A DNA stretch of 61,527 bases from Gracilaria vermiculophylla (taxonomy: Eukaryota; Rhodophyta; Florideophyceae; Gracilariales; Gracilariaceae): contig JAHNZQ020000308.1 in assembly GCA_019155205.2 (NCBI GenBank), positions 4,724,940 to 4,786,466 on the forward strand. The letters run 5' to 3'. The notes beneath the pieces are model-generated. The model saw only the letters and a list, made by a program, of their open reading frames with translations. It was not told the origin of the DNA and searched no databases. The translations under genes were made by a program, and so were the position numbers. Shown here in pieces: positions 9,525 through 18,745 of this stretch. Position 1 is the first letter of the stretch; every line of letters starts with the position of its first letter.

Positions 9525-10374
9525 GCTTGCGCCTCTGCCGCTCGTCGTGCTTCTGTTGTCGCTCCTCTTTTTGATTGCACAACATATCTCTGCGCTTTTT
9601 GTAGCCGCGTGTCGTGTGGGCGTCTTGTACTTGCCTGCCGATTTTGTGCTACGTGCAAGCTGTGTAGTTGTACGTGCGGCGTGATGTACTGACGCTCTGT
9701 CTTGTCACTAGCGGCTTTGCCCCCCCCCCCCCACCCCCCTCTTCGTGCGTGGCCCCCTTGCGGTCACCGGACTAGAGTAATGAAAATGAAATGCGGCAGC
9801 CTCAGCGAATTTGTTATGATATGGCGTGTCTTAAAGCCACAGTTTGTTGTGCTGCTCGCTCATGTTGCCGGCGCGCTCTGGAGCCGGCTTATGTTTTGTT
9901 TTGTTTTGCTCTTGTTGCGCATAGTGTGGGATGGCGGAGTAGGAGACAAACATCGATGGGGCGGTGCGACCTGTTTTCGGTGGTGCCGTCTACGGTCTTC
10001 CGAGTGGAACGATCGTCCCGAAAGAAAGGGAAGGGCCAGGAGAGCAAGGTCACTTTTGTGCCGTGCGATGAACTTGTAGATACTTTTTGGGTTTTAGCTC
10101 GCTGCGCGCGGCGTTTGGCGTTGGGTGCTGAGAAGTAAACTGACGAAAGCACTGGTTTGGAACATGTGCGTTTACAACACTAGCTAGACACGAAGATCGA
10201 GAAGCGAGCAAGATAAGCGCCCGCCGTACGGCGCACGGCAACGCCGTCGAACAGCAGCACAAAAAAGGGCAACGCGCGCGTTGGTGCAAAATCGAAGCAG
10301 CGCGGTGGTTTACGATGCAACGCGCGCGCAACGTGCGCACGTAGGCGGCGCCCCCGCGAGCGCGGCGCAGCGCA
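9525..10374. other. Convergent 3' region, sigma factor / FAS1 gene
   Basis: 850 bases without a supported gene. It holds a 13-C run (about 9720-9732) and is less GC-rich than the flanking coding sequence. Short open stretches here lack any recognisable domain. Probably two 3' UTRs. Confidence 0.5.
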
Positions 10375-11319
10375 TCAGTCCAACCGGGAGTAGTCCGAGA
10401 GCGCGTCCTTGCCGACGATGCGCTTGGTCTGGCCGATGTACTTGCTCATGCCGCTGACGGGGTTGAGCTCGAGCGCGTTGACGGAGTCGGGGGCGACGAC
10501 GACCGAGCCCGGCGGCATGAGCTGGTAGTCCACGGCGGACACGTCCGGCACGGCGACGGAGATGGGCTCGTACTCCTCCTGCTTGGCGGCGTTGTACGGC
10601 GGCCCGTACATCCACGCCGGCTGCTGCGCGATGAGACCCATGGCGCGGCGGCCGCCCACGGTGGCGGGCTTGGTGGCGCCGCGCGCGCGCGCGGAGGCGG
10701 ACTGGCTGACGCTGGGCGCGCGCGCGCGCGGCGGCACGTACGTCTGGGCGAAGGTGGGCCACTTCTGGCCGGGCGGCCTGAGCACGGTGGTGATGGCGTG
10801 CACGACGCCCTTGTCGAAGGTCTGGTCGCAATACGCGGCGACGGGGGCGCCGTCGACCTTGAGCTGCAGGCCGGCGAAGGAGGAGTAGGGCAGCGGGCCG
10901 CCAAAGGCGGAGGGCAGGAAGCCGTTGGCGGTGAGCTTGGCGGTGGGGACGACGTCCAGCACGACGTGGCGCAGGATGAGCTGGCGCGCCGCCTGCACGT
11001 CGGACATGAAGGTGCGCAGCAGCTCGGGCGACAGCGTGGAAAAGGCGGCGTTGACGGGGGCGAACACGGTGCCGCTGAGCGATTGCGGCGGGATCTGGCT
11101 AGCGGCGAGGATGCGCAGCAGCGTGGAAAAGCGGTTCGCCGACGAGAGGAGCGAGGCCAGCGAGGGCTCGGTGCTCACGACGGGGGCGTTCTTCTGCACC
11201 ATGGACGGCGCGCGGCGCAGCGGCTTCGCGGGGCGCCTGCACGACGGCCGCAGCGGCGACGCGGCCGCGCCGGCGGACGCAAGGCGGACGGGGAGCACCG
11301 AGGGGGACGCGAACGCCAT
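10375..11319 (-). CDS. Plastid-targeted FAS1 (fasciclin) domain protein with extended tail
   Basis: 314 residues. Residues 1-45 form a basic, acid-free transit-like leader beginning MAFA, with a possible cleavage near APSM. A single FAS1 domain spans about 48-170, with the two family boxes: TVFAPVNAAFSTL (H1) and the later GVVHAITTVL (H2), with LRHVVLD between them. The C-terminal ~140 residues are Pro/Gly/Tyr-rich and extended, with no domain I recognise, ending in a conserved-looking GMSKYIGQTKRIVGKD segment. From memory, red algal phycobilisomes contain linker proteins with FAS1 domains. The leader plus the extended tail make such a role possible, but this is inference. The alternative is a stromal or lumenal FAS1 protein of unknown role. 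Confidence 0.8.
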   Translation of the reverse strand: MAFASPSVLPVRLASAGAAASPLRPSCRRPAKPLRRAPSMVQKNAPVVSTEPSLASLLSSANRFSTLLRILAASQIPPQSLSGTVFAPVNAAFSTLSPELLRTFMSDVQAARQLILRHVVLDVVPTAKLTANGFLPSAFGGPLPYSSFAGLQLKVDGAPVAAYCDQTFDKGVVHAITTVLRPPGQKWPTFAQTYVPPRARAPSVSQSASARARGATKPATVGGRRAMGLIAQQPAWMYGPPYNAAKQEEYEPISVAVPDVSAVDYQLMPPGSVVVAPDSVNALELNPVSGMSKYIGQTKRIVGKDALSDYSRLD

Positions 11320-11333
11320 GGTGCACGGGGACG

Positions 11334-11364
<31 letters not shown>

Positions 11365-11674
11365 TGGCGGTGGCGGAGTGGCGGTGGTGGAGGGGTGGAG
11401 ACTCCGCCGAGAGGGCGCGGGTGGCGGCGTGTTGCGGCTCAGCTCGTTTTCGGATCTCGATGCTCCAGGGCGCGCGGCGCGGCGTGAGCGGCCGACACTT
11501 GGTACGCCGCGAGCGGCGCTCCGCTACGCGTTCGCGCGCCACGCCGCGGTGCAGTGCAGTGCATGCGCCGTCTGCCGCGGCCAGATGGCTCGCCGCTCGC
11601 GCCAGCCGCCACGCCCTCATCGGCTGCTCCCCCCGCCGCAGCGAGCCCGCCGCCGCGCGTCGCTTCCCACCCGT
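11320..11674. other. Spacer upstream of the FAS1 gene
   Basis: 355 bases between the FAS1 start and the end of the transporter gene. It contains a (CGG)n run at about 11,336-11,365 in the presumed 5' UTR. No promoter element recognised. Confidence 0.45.
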
Positions 11675-12679
11675 TCACCTCGTCGAGCGCGGCGCGCCCT
11701 GTGCCTCGAACACCTTCTCGACCCCGACGAGCACGGCCGCGAGCACGACCAGAACGACGCCCAGCGCCGCTGGCGCCGATACGCTTTCGCCTAGGAACAG
11801 GTAGCCCAGCAGAAACGTGAACGGCACGTCGATTGTGCGCACAATCATCGCCGGGCCTGCGCGGCAGCGCTGCAGCCCGAACACCGCGCACAGAACGCCC
11901 CCAAAGCCGCACAGCGCCCCCACCACGTTGAGCGCCAGCCCGGCGCCGTTGCCGCCGAGCTGCGCCCACACGTTCGCGTCCGAAAGCGACAGCGCCAGCA
12001 CCCCCATGCACATCGCCGGCGAAATCACGTTGAGCATGAAATGCACCCGCACGCCCATGTGCCGTATCACCACGAACACAGTCGACCCGCAGAGCGCAAC
12101 GCCCAGCGCGTAAACCACGCCGGCAACGTGCTCCCCGTCCGCCATCAATGCTGCGCCCGCTCCAACCAGAAACGATGGATTTGCCACGAATACCACCCCC
12201 ACGAAACTGCACACCAGCGCCCCGACGTCCACTGCCGTGGGCAGCTCTCGCAGAAACACCGCGCTCAGCAACGTCGTGATCACGGGGCTCGTGGAGAACA
12301 TCGTGATGGCAGTTCCGATCCCAAGCCGCTCTAGCGCCGAAAACGCGCAAAAACATCCGCACGCACTCGCCGTGCCTCGCACCAGCAGTAACACCGTCTG
12401 CGACCGCGTTGGCAACTTCACCTCATCTTTGTGCGTCGCTATGTACGCCGCGGACAGCGAGCCGTTAAAAACTGCTCTGATGAAAACGGATGCAACCACG
12501 GGAAACTTGTACTTGGTTGCACCAATATGTACGAAGAAGCCTAGTAGCGACCAAAGCACGGCCCCAAGTGCCATGTAAACATACCCTCTTTGTTCTGTGA
12601 GCACCGCATCGTTGATGTTTGCAACCTTGCCAGTGAGAAGCGGAGACTCTTCGCCTGATTTTCCGTCTTGCTCGCCCAT
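11675..12679 (-). CDS. DMT-superfamily (EamA) membrane transporter
   Basis: 334 residues with about ten hydrophobic segments in two similar halves, as in EamA/drug-metabolite transporters. The first half runs from YMALGAVLWSLLGFFVHIG through FIRAVF and the TASACGCFCAFSALERLGIGTAITMFSTSPVITTLLS stretch, which is the typical EamA helix 3-4 block. The second half repeats it with AGPAMIVRTIDVPFTFLLGYLFLGE near the end. Fungal and algal relatives resemble solute carrier family 35 G-type proteins. The substrate cannot be told. The frame is open to 12,868, and an upstream ATG would add 63 residues. The start at 12,679 (MGEQDGKSGEESPLL) gives a normal cytosolic N-terminus. Confidence 0.85.
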   Translation of the reverse strand: MGEQDGKSGEESPLLTGKVANINDAVLTEQRGYVYMALGAVLWSLLGFFVHIGATKYKFPVVASVFIRAVFNGSLSAAYIATHKDEVKLPTRSQTVLLLVRGTASACGCFCAFSALERLGIGTAITMFSTSPVITTLLSAVFLRELPTAVDVGALVCSFVGVVFVANPSFLVGAGAALMADGEHVAGVVYALGVALCGSTVFVVIRHMGVRVHFMLNVISPAMCMGVLALSLSDANVWAQLGGNGAGLALNVVGALCGFGGVLCAVFGLQRCRAGPAMIVRTIDVPFTFLLGYLFLGESVSAPAALGVVLVVLAAVLVGVEKVFEAQGAPRSTR

Positions 12680-15529
12680 TTCAACACACAGGAGTATTCC
12701 ACTCCGCCCAAGTCTGTTTGAGGCGACCGCTTCGAGAGCGACGGTGAAGGAACATCTCTGCGAATCTGTAGAGGCCAAATATCGGTGCTTTCTTTTGTGC
12801 ACGCTTCCACAGCATGGCTTCAAAAATTCGTACAGCGCAGCATGGAAGGTAACAAACACAATGACCACACGATTTTTGCGTCACGGCCGTGTGTTTGACG
12901 GCTCTACCTCTCCACCCACTACGTGCTCTAAGATTCGTCCTCAAACAACAGCACCCAGGGGAAGGTTAGAATTGATTGCATTGCAAGCTATGGCGATTCA
13001 AATATTGCAGCCTGGGATTGCTCTTCCTCACCAAGAATGCAATTCCACGCAAGTGAAACATACCAGCCTTCAGAACGGACGCGTCTGCATCATGACCAAA
13101 TAGGTGTGCAATTGGGGTCATACAACGACCGCTTAACGAATGAATGATGGCAGCTTCACATTCATTGTACAGAGAGCAGTTGGTGCCCTCGTCTCAAGTT
13201 GAAAATTGGCTGAGTTTATTGAAACAACAATTTGAGGGCCTCAGTTTGTCTCGAGAAGCCTGACCAACATATCACCACACCGGATTGGAAATTTTCACTA
13301 CAAAGCAGCTCAATCTCAAGTCCTCGATATTAAATGCGGCAGCGACATTTCAAGCTGCACATGCAGTGAGTGAAATAGCAGTCGAGATTGTATTTGGTAG
13401 AGATTATAATTGGAGTTACCCCTCGTAAATAAAGTATGGTGAAGTGAACTGCAATTTTATCAGCCTCATTGATATTGGTTTCATGCTCGACAGCGACAGA
13501 TCTGTAAAATATTATAGAATCAACAGCACGAAAATTACATACAACTTTTGTTGCGCGCGAGCAAAATGTGCAACGTCACATGCAGGCATGGGAGCAATTT
13601 ATTGGAATAAGAATTGCCATCTTCATTTTCCATCATCCATCCGATAGCAATCCTAATACTTTAAGGCATCCATTCTCTAATGGCATTGAACAATAGCCGT
13701 CTTCGATCCGATTGCCATCTTTCTACTCCGGCTTCCATCAGTATACAAAGCGTGTAGCAAAACAGTTTTAGAAGCATTATTCTTTATTCAACCACGTTTT
13801 TAATTAATAAAAAGGTTGCTGAAACAGATAGACAATCCGCACAAAGTCTGATTTATTCAAAAGACAACTAGATTATATAACTCAGCATCAATTGTAATGT
13901 TTGTCAGTTTGATGGAAAGATGTGACTTGGCTCCAGCCATGTGATGGCCATCCAAAAGACAATGAGTCCTTCCGAATTGAAATATAAAGATGGACCAATC
14001 GATTGCCATCCCATAAAATGCATCCCACCCCTGCTCACACGCAAAATGGAAAAGCTTAACCAAGAACAGTGTGTCCCTTCATTTAGGTATTTCTAATCGA
14101 TTTGCTTTCCACATCTTCCAATACAAGAGTCTGGGTGAAAGGGAAATAGAATACAATGATAATCTTTTTGAATAGCAAGCGACAATCTCTAATGAATCTT
14201 CATTCTGCACCAGAGGTTAGATTTCAATGCAACTTATATTAGCGGAATCGATTTGTCTTGGAAATTTTTATATATATCCTGATTTGTAACATAATAATTC
14301 TGCTGTTGCTTGTTGTGAGCATCTTGAATTAATACTTTGTTAATCATATAAAAACATCACTGAGATCCATACATAATAGTTTTGTAAGGAGTTTTGGATA
14401 GCGATGCCAATCTCCGCCACGGAGGTTAGTTTTCCACGATAGACTTGCATGCGAAATGTTTTGGCCTTTGCAGAATCAAATTCTTAGAAACTTGGTGCCA
14501 AAGAATAAAAATTGTCTTTCGGTGGAAAATAACGTATAAAAAGCTTAAAGTACAAGAAACTTTTCCATAAACTATAAAACGAGCATCACGGTGATTTAGA
14601 GAAACGAAAAAACAATGGTCGGTGAATTTCTGCACCTTTTGCGCCATTCTCAGGAGGGAAGAAAACAAGAATATGCTATACAGTTACTAAGCCTGTTGCA
14701 GAAGTAACGATGCAAGCTTGTTATTAATATCGTGACACAGAACGGAAAGGAGAGCTAAAGAAGAAAGGCTGTCGAAGGTTTTCATTTTTTTGTCTCCATG
14801 AGATGATTTGAGAGTATGCATTAAGTTCATAAAGGTTGGGTTCGATAGTGGCTTTAAAATCGCAAACTGTTTAAAAGATACTTGCGCGACATCAGAAAAG
14901 CTGTTCATTGAAAACGACGACGCCAGGTAGTGAAAAAAAAAAAAAAAAACTGTCTCTCTCTTTCTATTTTGAAGACCATTTCCATTGCTTATCATTCGCA
15001 TTTCTAAACATCATGCAGTCACATTGGATGCTTGTCTCCTTTGTCTTTGTTCTATCGGGGAGACTACAAGTCGTGGAAAAGAAACCAATATGCAAAACAG
15101 AGGTGTTGTGCGCTTGACTCGTTCTGAGTATCGTTTTTCCAGCATCAGAAGGAGCAAAACTATGCTTTGCGCGAAGTCAAATCCGAAAAAGTGATCGAAG
15201 CATTATCGCCTTGTAGATATCTAGCATGAACCCAGGTTCGAAAACTGAAGGCAGTGAGCCTGTAATCAGGGTTCGTGCGAGAAAGATGTTTGTCTTTATA
15301 GAATGAAATTTGAGGACCGTGTGCCATGAAAGATACTGGTCTGCACTACTAAAAGGTATTGGTCTGTAGAATGGCATTCGAATTTGCGTGGAACAACGCG
15401 TATAAATGCTCTGGATGTTTGTTGACGCCGATGACTTTCCCCATGGATGCTTCAACATTATCACTGTCAGTTGCCTCCACGCGACCGTCTACATGTCATA
15501 TTTGCTTTGATTCATGATATTCTAATGGG
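12680..15529. other. 2.85-kb low-GC gap inside the gene island
   Basis: Apart from a possible N-terminal extension of the transporter (to 12,868), no gene is recognised on either strand. Base composition is much lower in GC than the neighbouring genes. A run of 17 A lies at 14,933-14,949. Open stretches here are short and without family features. It may be an unrecognised decayed insertion. Confidence 0.5.
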
Positions 15530-16591
15530 TCAATGCAGCTGTAGCGCCCGACGAACTCGTCGCTCCATCCTCATCTGGCGATCAGACTTTGACGATTTGG
15601 TGATGGAAGACGATTTCTCATCATCCGTTGAGCGCACTCTGCGCCGCCGTTCGGCGCGCAATGTGCGCTGAGAGATGGGCTTGGCGTCGACATGAAGACG
15701 GCCACGCACTGTAGGAGCGCTACGCTTCTGGCGACGGAAAAGGTTAATCTGCAACCATTCGTCATCACTGGTCTCTGGAGCATTGTCATTGTTATCATCA
15801 GATTGGCTGTCATTCGTCCGCTCCCACTCGGTGTCGGTATCAAGAGAGCGATGCTCGAGGTCATTGGGTGCCGAAGCGAATGCCTCTGAATCGCTCGCAG
15901 GGTGTGCTTGGTCTGAAGAGCAGAGCAGATGCTTGGGCGAAGCGTTTTCAGAGGTGTACGCGGCGGTGAGCTTGGATGGCGCAAGGGCTGCTTGGCTGCT
16001 GTGCTGCGCACGCTCAAACCTAGACGACAACCACGACGCAGCAACGACGTCGCAACGTTGCATAGACGCAGACAAGGCGTGCACATGCTGCTTGACATGG
16101 CGCTCAGAGGCCAAAACGCGAAGGCGGCGAGTGCCTACGAGAAACCGAGCACTGAGCTCATCCGGGCCTCTGAGCCACAGATACGAGCGGCGCTGCGAGT
16201 CGCGGAGAGACACACGGGCGCGGACAAACGGGGCGACGGCATTTTGAGCAGAGCACTCACTTCGAACGCACCCGGAGGCAACGGCGTCGTCCACGAGCTG
16301 GCGAAGAGCTTGAACGCGTTCGGGCGGCGGCAGCGAGTGCAGACGGGCGCGGATACGGTGCGCGGAGCGGTGTTTGACGGTGGCGATGAAGTGGGTGAGC
16401 GAGCGATACGGGACGCCGCGGGCGCGAAGAATGGAGAACTCCAGGTGGGGGTACACGAGCGCGGCAGGCGGCAGCTGCACGGCGGCGCGGAAGACGAGCG
16501 TGAAGTGCACGACGACTTGGAGGTGGGGGCTCGCCGAGTGGGGGAGCGACGCGTAGGGGCACGGGTGCGGGGGGGGGTGGGGGGCCGCCAT
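15530..16591 (-). CDS. Unknown protein, divergent from the Sel1-repeat gene
   Basis: 353 residues, function not recognised. The N-terminal ~120 residues look folded (HLQVVVHFTLVFRAAVQLPP, SILRARGVPYRSLTHFIATV and a helical RVQALRQLVDDAVASG). The middle is Ser/Asp-rich with an acidic stretch (DSQSDDNNDNAPETSDDEW). The C-terminus is strongly basic (TLRAERRRRVRST ... RRVRRALQLH), which would suit nucleic-acid binding or nuclear import. No signal peptide or membrane segment. The start at 16,591 lies 327 bases from the divergent Sel1 gene, and the upstream in-frame sequence is low complexity. GC of the coding region falls toward its 3' end. Confidence 0.6.
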   Translation of the reverse strand: MAAPHPPPHPCPYASLPHSASPHLQVVVHFTLVFRAAVQLPPAALVYPHLEFSILRARGVPYRSLTHFIATVKHRSAHRIRARLHSLPPPERVQALRQLVDDAVASGCVRSECSAQNAVAPFVRARVSLRDSQRRSYLWLRGPDELSARFLVGTRRLRVLASERHVKQHVHALSASMQRCDVVAASWLSSRFERAQHSSQAALAPSKLTAAYTSENASPKHLLCSSDQAHPASDSEAFASAPNDLEHRSLDTDTEWERTNDSQSDDNNDNAPETSDDEWLQINLFRRQKRSAPTVRGRLHVDAKPISQRTLRAERRRRVRSTDDEKSSSITKSSKSDRQMRMERRVRRALQLH

Positions 16592-16918
16592 GGAGGGGGC
16601 GGGCGGCGGGGCGCGGCGGGGGCGCGGCGACGGGCGCGGCCGTGCGGCGGGCGGGCGATGCGAAGGAGAGGCCGGCGCGCGCGACGGCGGCGCAGCCGCG
16701 GCTGGCGCGCCGCTGGGAAAGCACTCCGTTTCGGTTCGCGTTTGGCGCCTTTTTTTTTTCAATTCAAACAATTGCAAAGCAAACAAACAAATTGTTCTCG
16801 CGCACGTCGGCGACAGCCGCGGCCGCGCACGCGCCGCGCGCCGCCGCGCCGCCGCGACGCTGCACGCCACCGCCCGCGCCGCGCCCGCCCTTCGCGCGGC
16901 GCCCCCCATCGCGCCGCC
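16592..16918. promoter_or_regulatory. Bidirectional promoter, unknown protein / Sel1-repeat gene
   Basis: 327 bases between divergent starts. It contains an E2F-like TTTGGCGCC at 16,741-16,749, directly followed by a T-run and an AT-rich patch with repeated CAAA units. That is an unusual AT island in very GC-rich sequence and a plausible core promoter or nucleosome-free region. Confidence 0.5.
16741..16749 (+). promoter_or_regulatory. E2F-like site
   Basis: TTTGGCGCC adjoining a T-run in the divergent promoter. It is the same 9-mer as at 5718. Confidence 0.35.
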
Positions 16919-18514
16919 ATGCCCAGCAGACGCAGCTCGGACGCGGCGCGCCACCGCCGTGCGCACCGCGCCCGCGCCCGCCCCTCGGCGCCGGCGCCGG
17001 CGCCGGCGCCCGCGTCCGCGCCCGCACCCGCGCCCGCACCCGCGCCCGCCTCGCCGGCCAAGCACGGCGTGCCCTACGCGGCGCTGCCGCCGCGCTTTTC
17101 CATCCCCTCCCCCGCGCACCGCTTCTTCCCGCGCACGTTGGCCAAGCTGCTGCGCGCCGCGCCCATCCGCTTCACGCTCGCCCTCGCGTGCGACTACCCC
17201 GCGCTCGTGCTCGACTCCGTGCTGCACATGAACCTCAGCCAAGACACGCTCGTGCACTTTGCCCGCCAGCTGCAGTACGGCCCGGTCGGCCGCAGGGGGT
17301 ACCGCACCGCGTCGCGCTATGTGGCGCTCGGCCTGCTGCACCGCGTCATCTGCCGATCGCCACACAACGCGCACGCGCAGTGCCTCATGGGAGAAATTCT
17401 GCTCCCGTTTGTCAACTACGGACAAAACGGCCTCTACGTGCCGCGCTCCGTGTTGGCGCAGGCGCTGGCTTGTTTCGAGGCCGCCGCCGACATCCCCCTC
17501 GGCCTCTTTCTCAAGGGCCGCCTCTTGCTCACCATGGAATCCGTGCACAAGGACTCGGCCAAGGCTGCGCTGGGCAAGCAGCTCGTGCACAAAGCCGCCG
17601 ACCTAGGCTGTGCGCGCGCCCTGGTCTTCCTCGCCCACCGCTACGAGTACCCCCAGCTGGACCTCGCCGTCAGCTTTGCGTCGGATGTCCCCAAGGATCG
17701 TGACTCCCGCGAACGCCACATCGTCAGTCTGTACCGCAAAGCCGCCGAAGCCAACGACCCCGACGCGCTCAACGACCTGGGCACGTCCTACGCCCAGGAG
17801 TACGGCGGCCTGCAGGGCGATTTCGACACCGTTGTGCAGTACTACCTGCGCGCAATCACCGCAGGCTCTCTGCACGCGTTTGACAACCTTGGCACGCACT
17901 ACGAGACCGGCATGGGCATGCGCTTCCCGGGCCGGGTGGACTACGGCATGGCGCTGTTTTACTACAGGCAGGGCGCCAGGAAGGGCTGTCCCAAGTGCGC
18001 CTACAACCTGGGCGCCGCGTACGAGGAGGGCATGGGCGACACGCTGTCAAGGGACCTGTACCGCGCCGAGAAGTACTACTGGATTGCGTTGAGGCTGGGC
18101 AGCGATTGCAGCGACCTGCAGACGTCGGCTCGCACCGTGCATGACCTGTGCGCGCTGTATGCCACCAAGATCAAGGTGGGCAACCCGGGCGACGAAGAAA
18201 CTGTGAGATGTGAACGCAAGCTTCGACAGGTGCTCCCCAGCGACGCCGGGGCGGACGAACTTATGAGCAAGGTCAACAGGGGAATTTGCCAGATCATTCA
18301 GAGGAGGTCTACCAGCATGACCATCAAGGTGGTCGGCGAGGAAAATGCGCGACTGATAGCCAAGAGGGTGCGGTCCGTGTGGAAGAACACCGACAACATG
18401 CCAGAGGATGAACGGGAGGCCATTCTGCAGCACCTGACAGGCGGTGACTTTGTCGAAGACACAACGCCTCCTCGGAAGAAGCGCGCCACGCTGAAACGCA
18501 AAGCGAAGACTTAG
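16919..18514 (+). CDS. Sel1-like (TPR-type) repeat protein
   Basis: 531 residues. Residues 1-45 are Arg/Ala/Pro-rich with an Ala-Pro repeat. From about residue 200 there are several Sel1 repeats with the signature Gly/Ala spacing: EANDPDALNDLGTSYAQE, AGSLHAFDNLGTHYETGMG, YYRQGARKGCPKCAYNLGAAYEEGMG and YYWIALRLGS. The earlier region (MGEILLPFVNYGQNG, QALACFEAAADIPLGLFLKG) looks like degenerate repeats. The C-terminus ends in a basic RKKRATLKRKAKT, a possible nuclear signal. Sel1 repeats form alpha-solenoids that mediate protein contacts; known members act in ER degradation and signalling. The specific role is unknown. The start at 16,919 is the first ATG downstream of the AT-rich promoter patch. 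Confidence 0.8.
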   Translation: MPSRRSSDAARHRRAHRARARPSAPAPAPAPASAPAPAPAPAPASPAKHGVPYAALPPRFSIPSPAHRFFPRTLAKLLRAAPIRFTLALACDYPALVLDSVLHMNLSQDTLVHFARQLQYGPVGRRGYRTASRYVALGLLHRVICRSPHNAHAQCLMGEILLPFVNYGQNGLYVPRSVLAQALACFEAAADIPLGLFLKGRLLLTMESVHKDSAKAALGKQLVHKAADLGCARALVFLAHRYEYPQLDLAVSFASDVPKDRDSRERHIVSLYRKAAEANDPDALNDLGTSYAQEYGGLQGDFDTVVQYYLRAITAGSLHAFDNLGTHYETGMGMRFPGRVDYGMALFYYRQGARKGCPKCAYNLGAAYEEGMGDTLSRDLYRAEKYYWIALRLGSDCSDLQTSARTVHDLCALYATKIKVGNPGDEETVRCERKLRQVLPSDAGADELMSKVNRGICQIIQRRSTSMTIKVVGEENARLIAKRVRSVWKNTDNMPEDEREAILQHLTGGDFVEDTTPPRKKRATLKRKAKT

Positions 18515-18745
18515 AGATGATGAAGCGTACGAAATGTACATGGGAAGAGAAAAAAAACTATATGTGGACGTTTACAAGTTATACAACTCGTTTGTTTTCC
18601 GGGACGGAAAGGACGGGTTAACGGTAATGGCGGCGCATGCATGCATGCTTTGATGAGGGACGATGACGAGGGGGGAAAACGAGCGCAAGTACAAGGAAGA
18701 GAGTACAGAGAGGGGTGCGCACAGCATTGTGGGGCGGCGAGCGAT
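18515..18745. other. Convergent 3' spacer, Sel1 gene / asparaginase
   Basis: 231 bases holding two presumptive 3' UTRs. It is less GC-rich than both genes, with a poly-A-like AAAAAAA stretch near 18,550. Confidence 0.4.

Noticed and set aside
13444..15470. Several 60-100 codon open stretches in the low-GC gap
   Set aside because: Short, AT-driven, no recognisable family; no paired element ends found around them.
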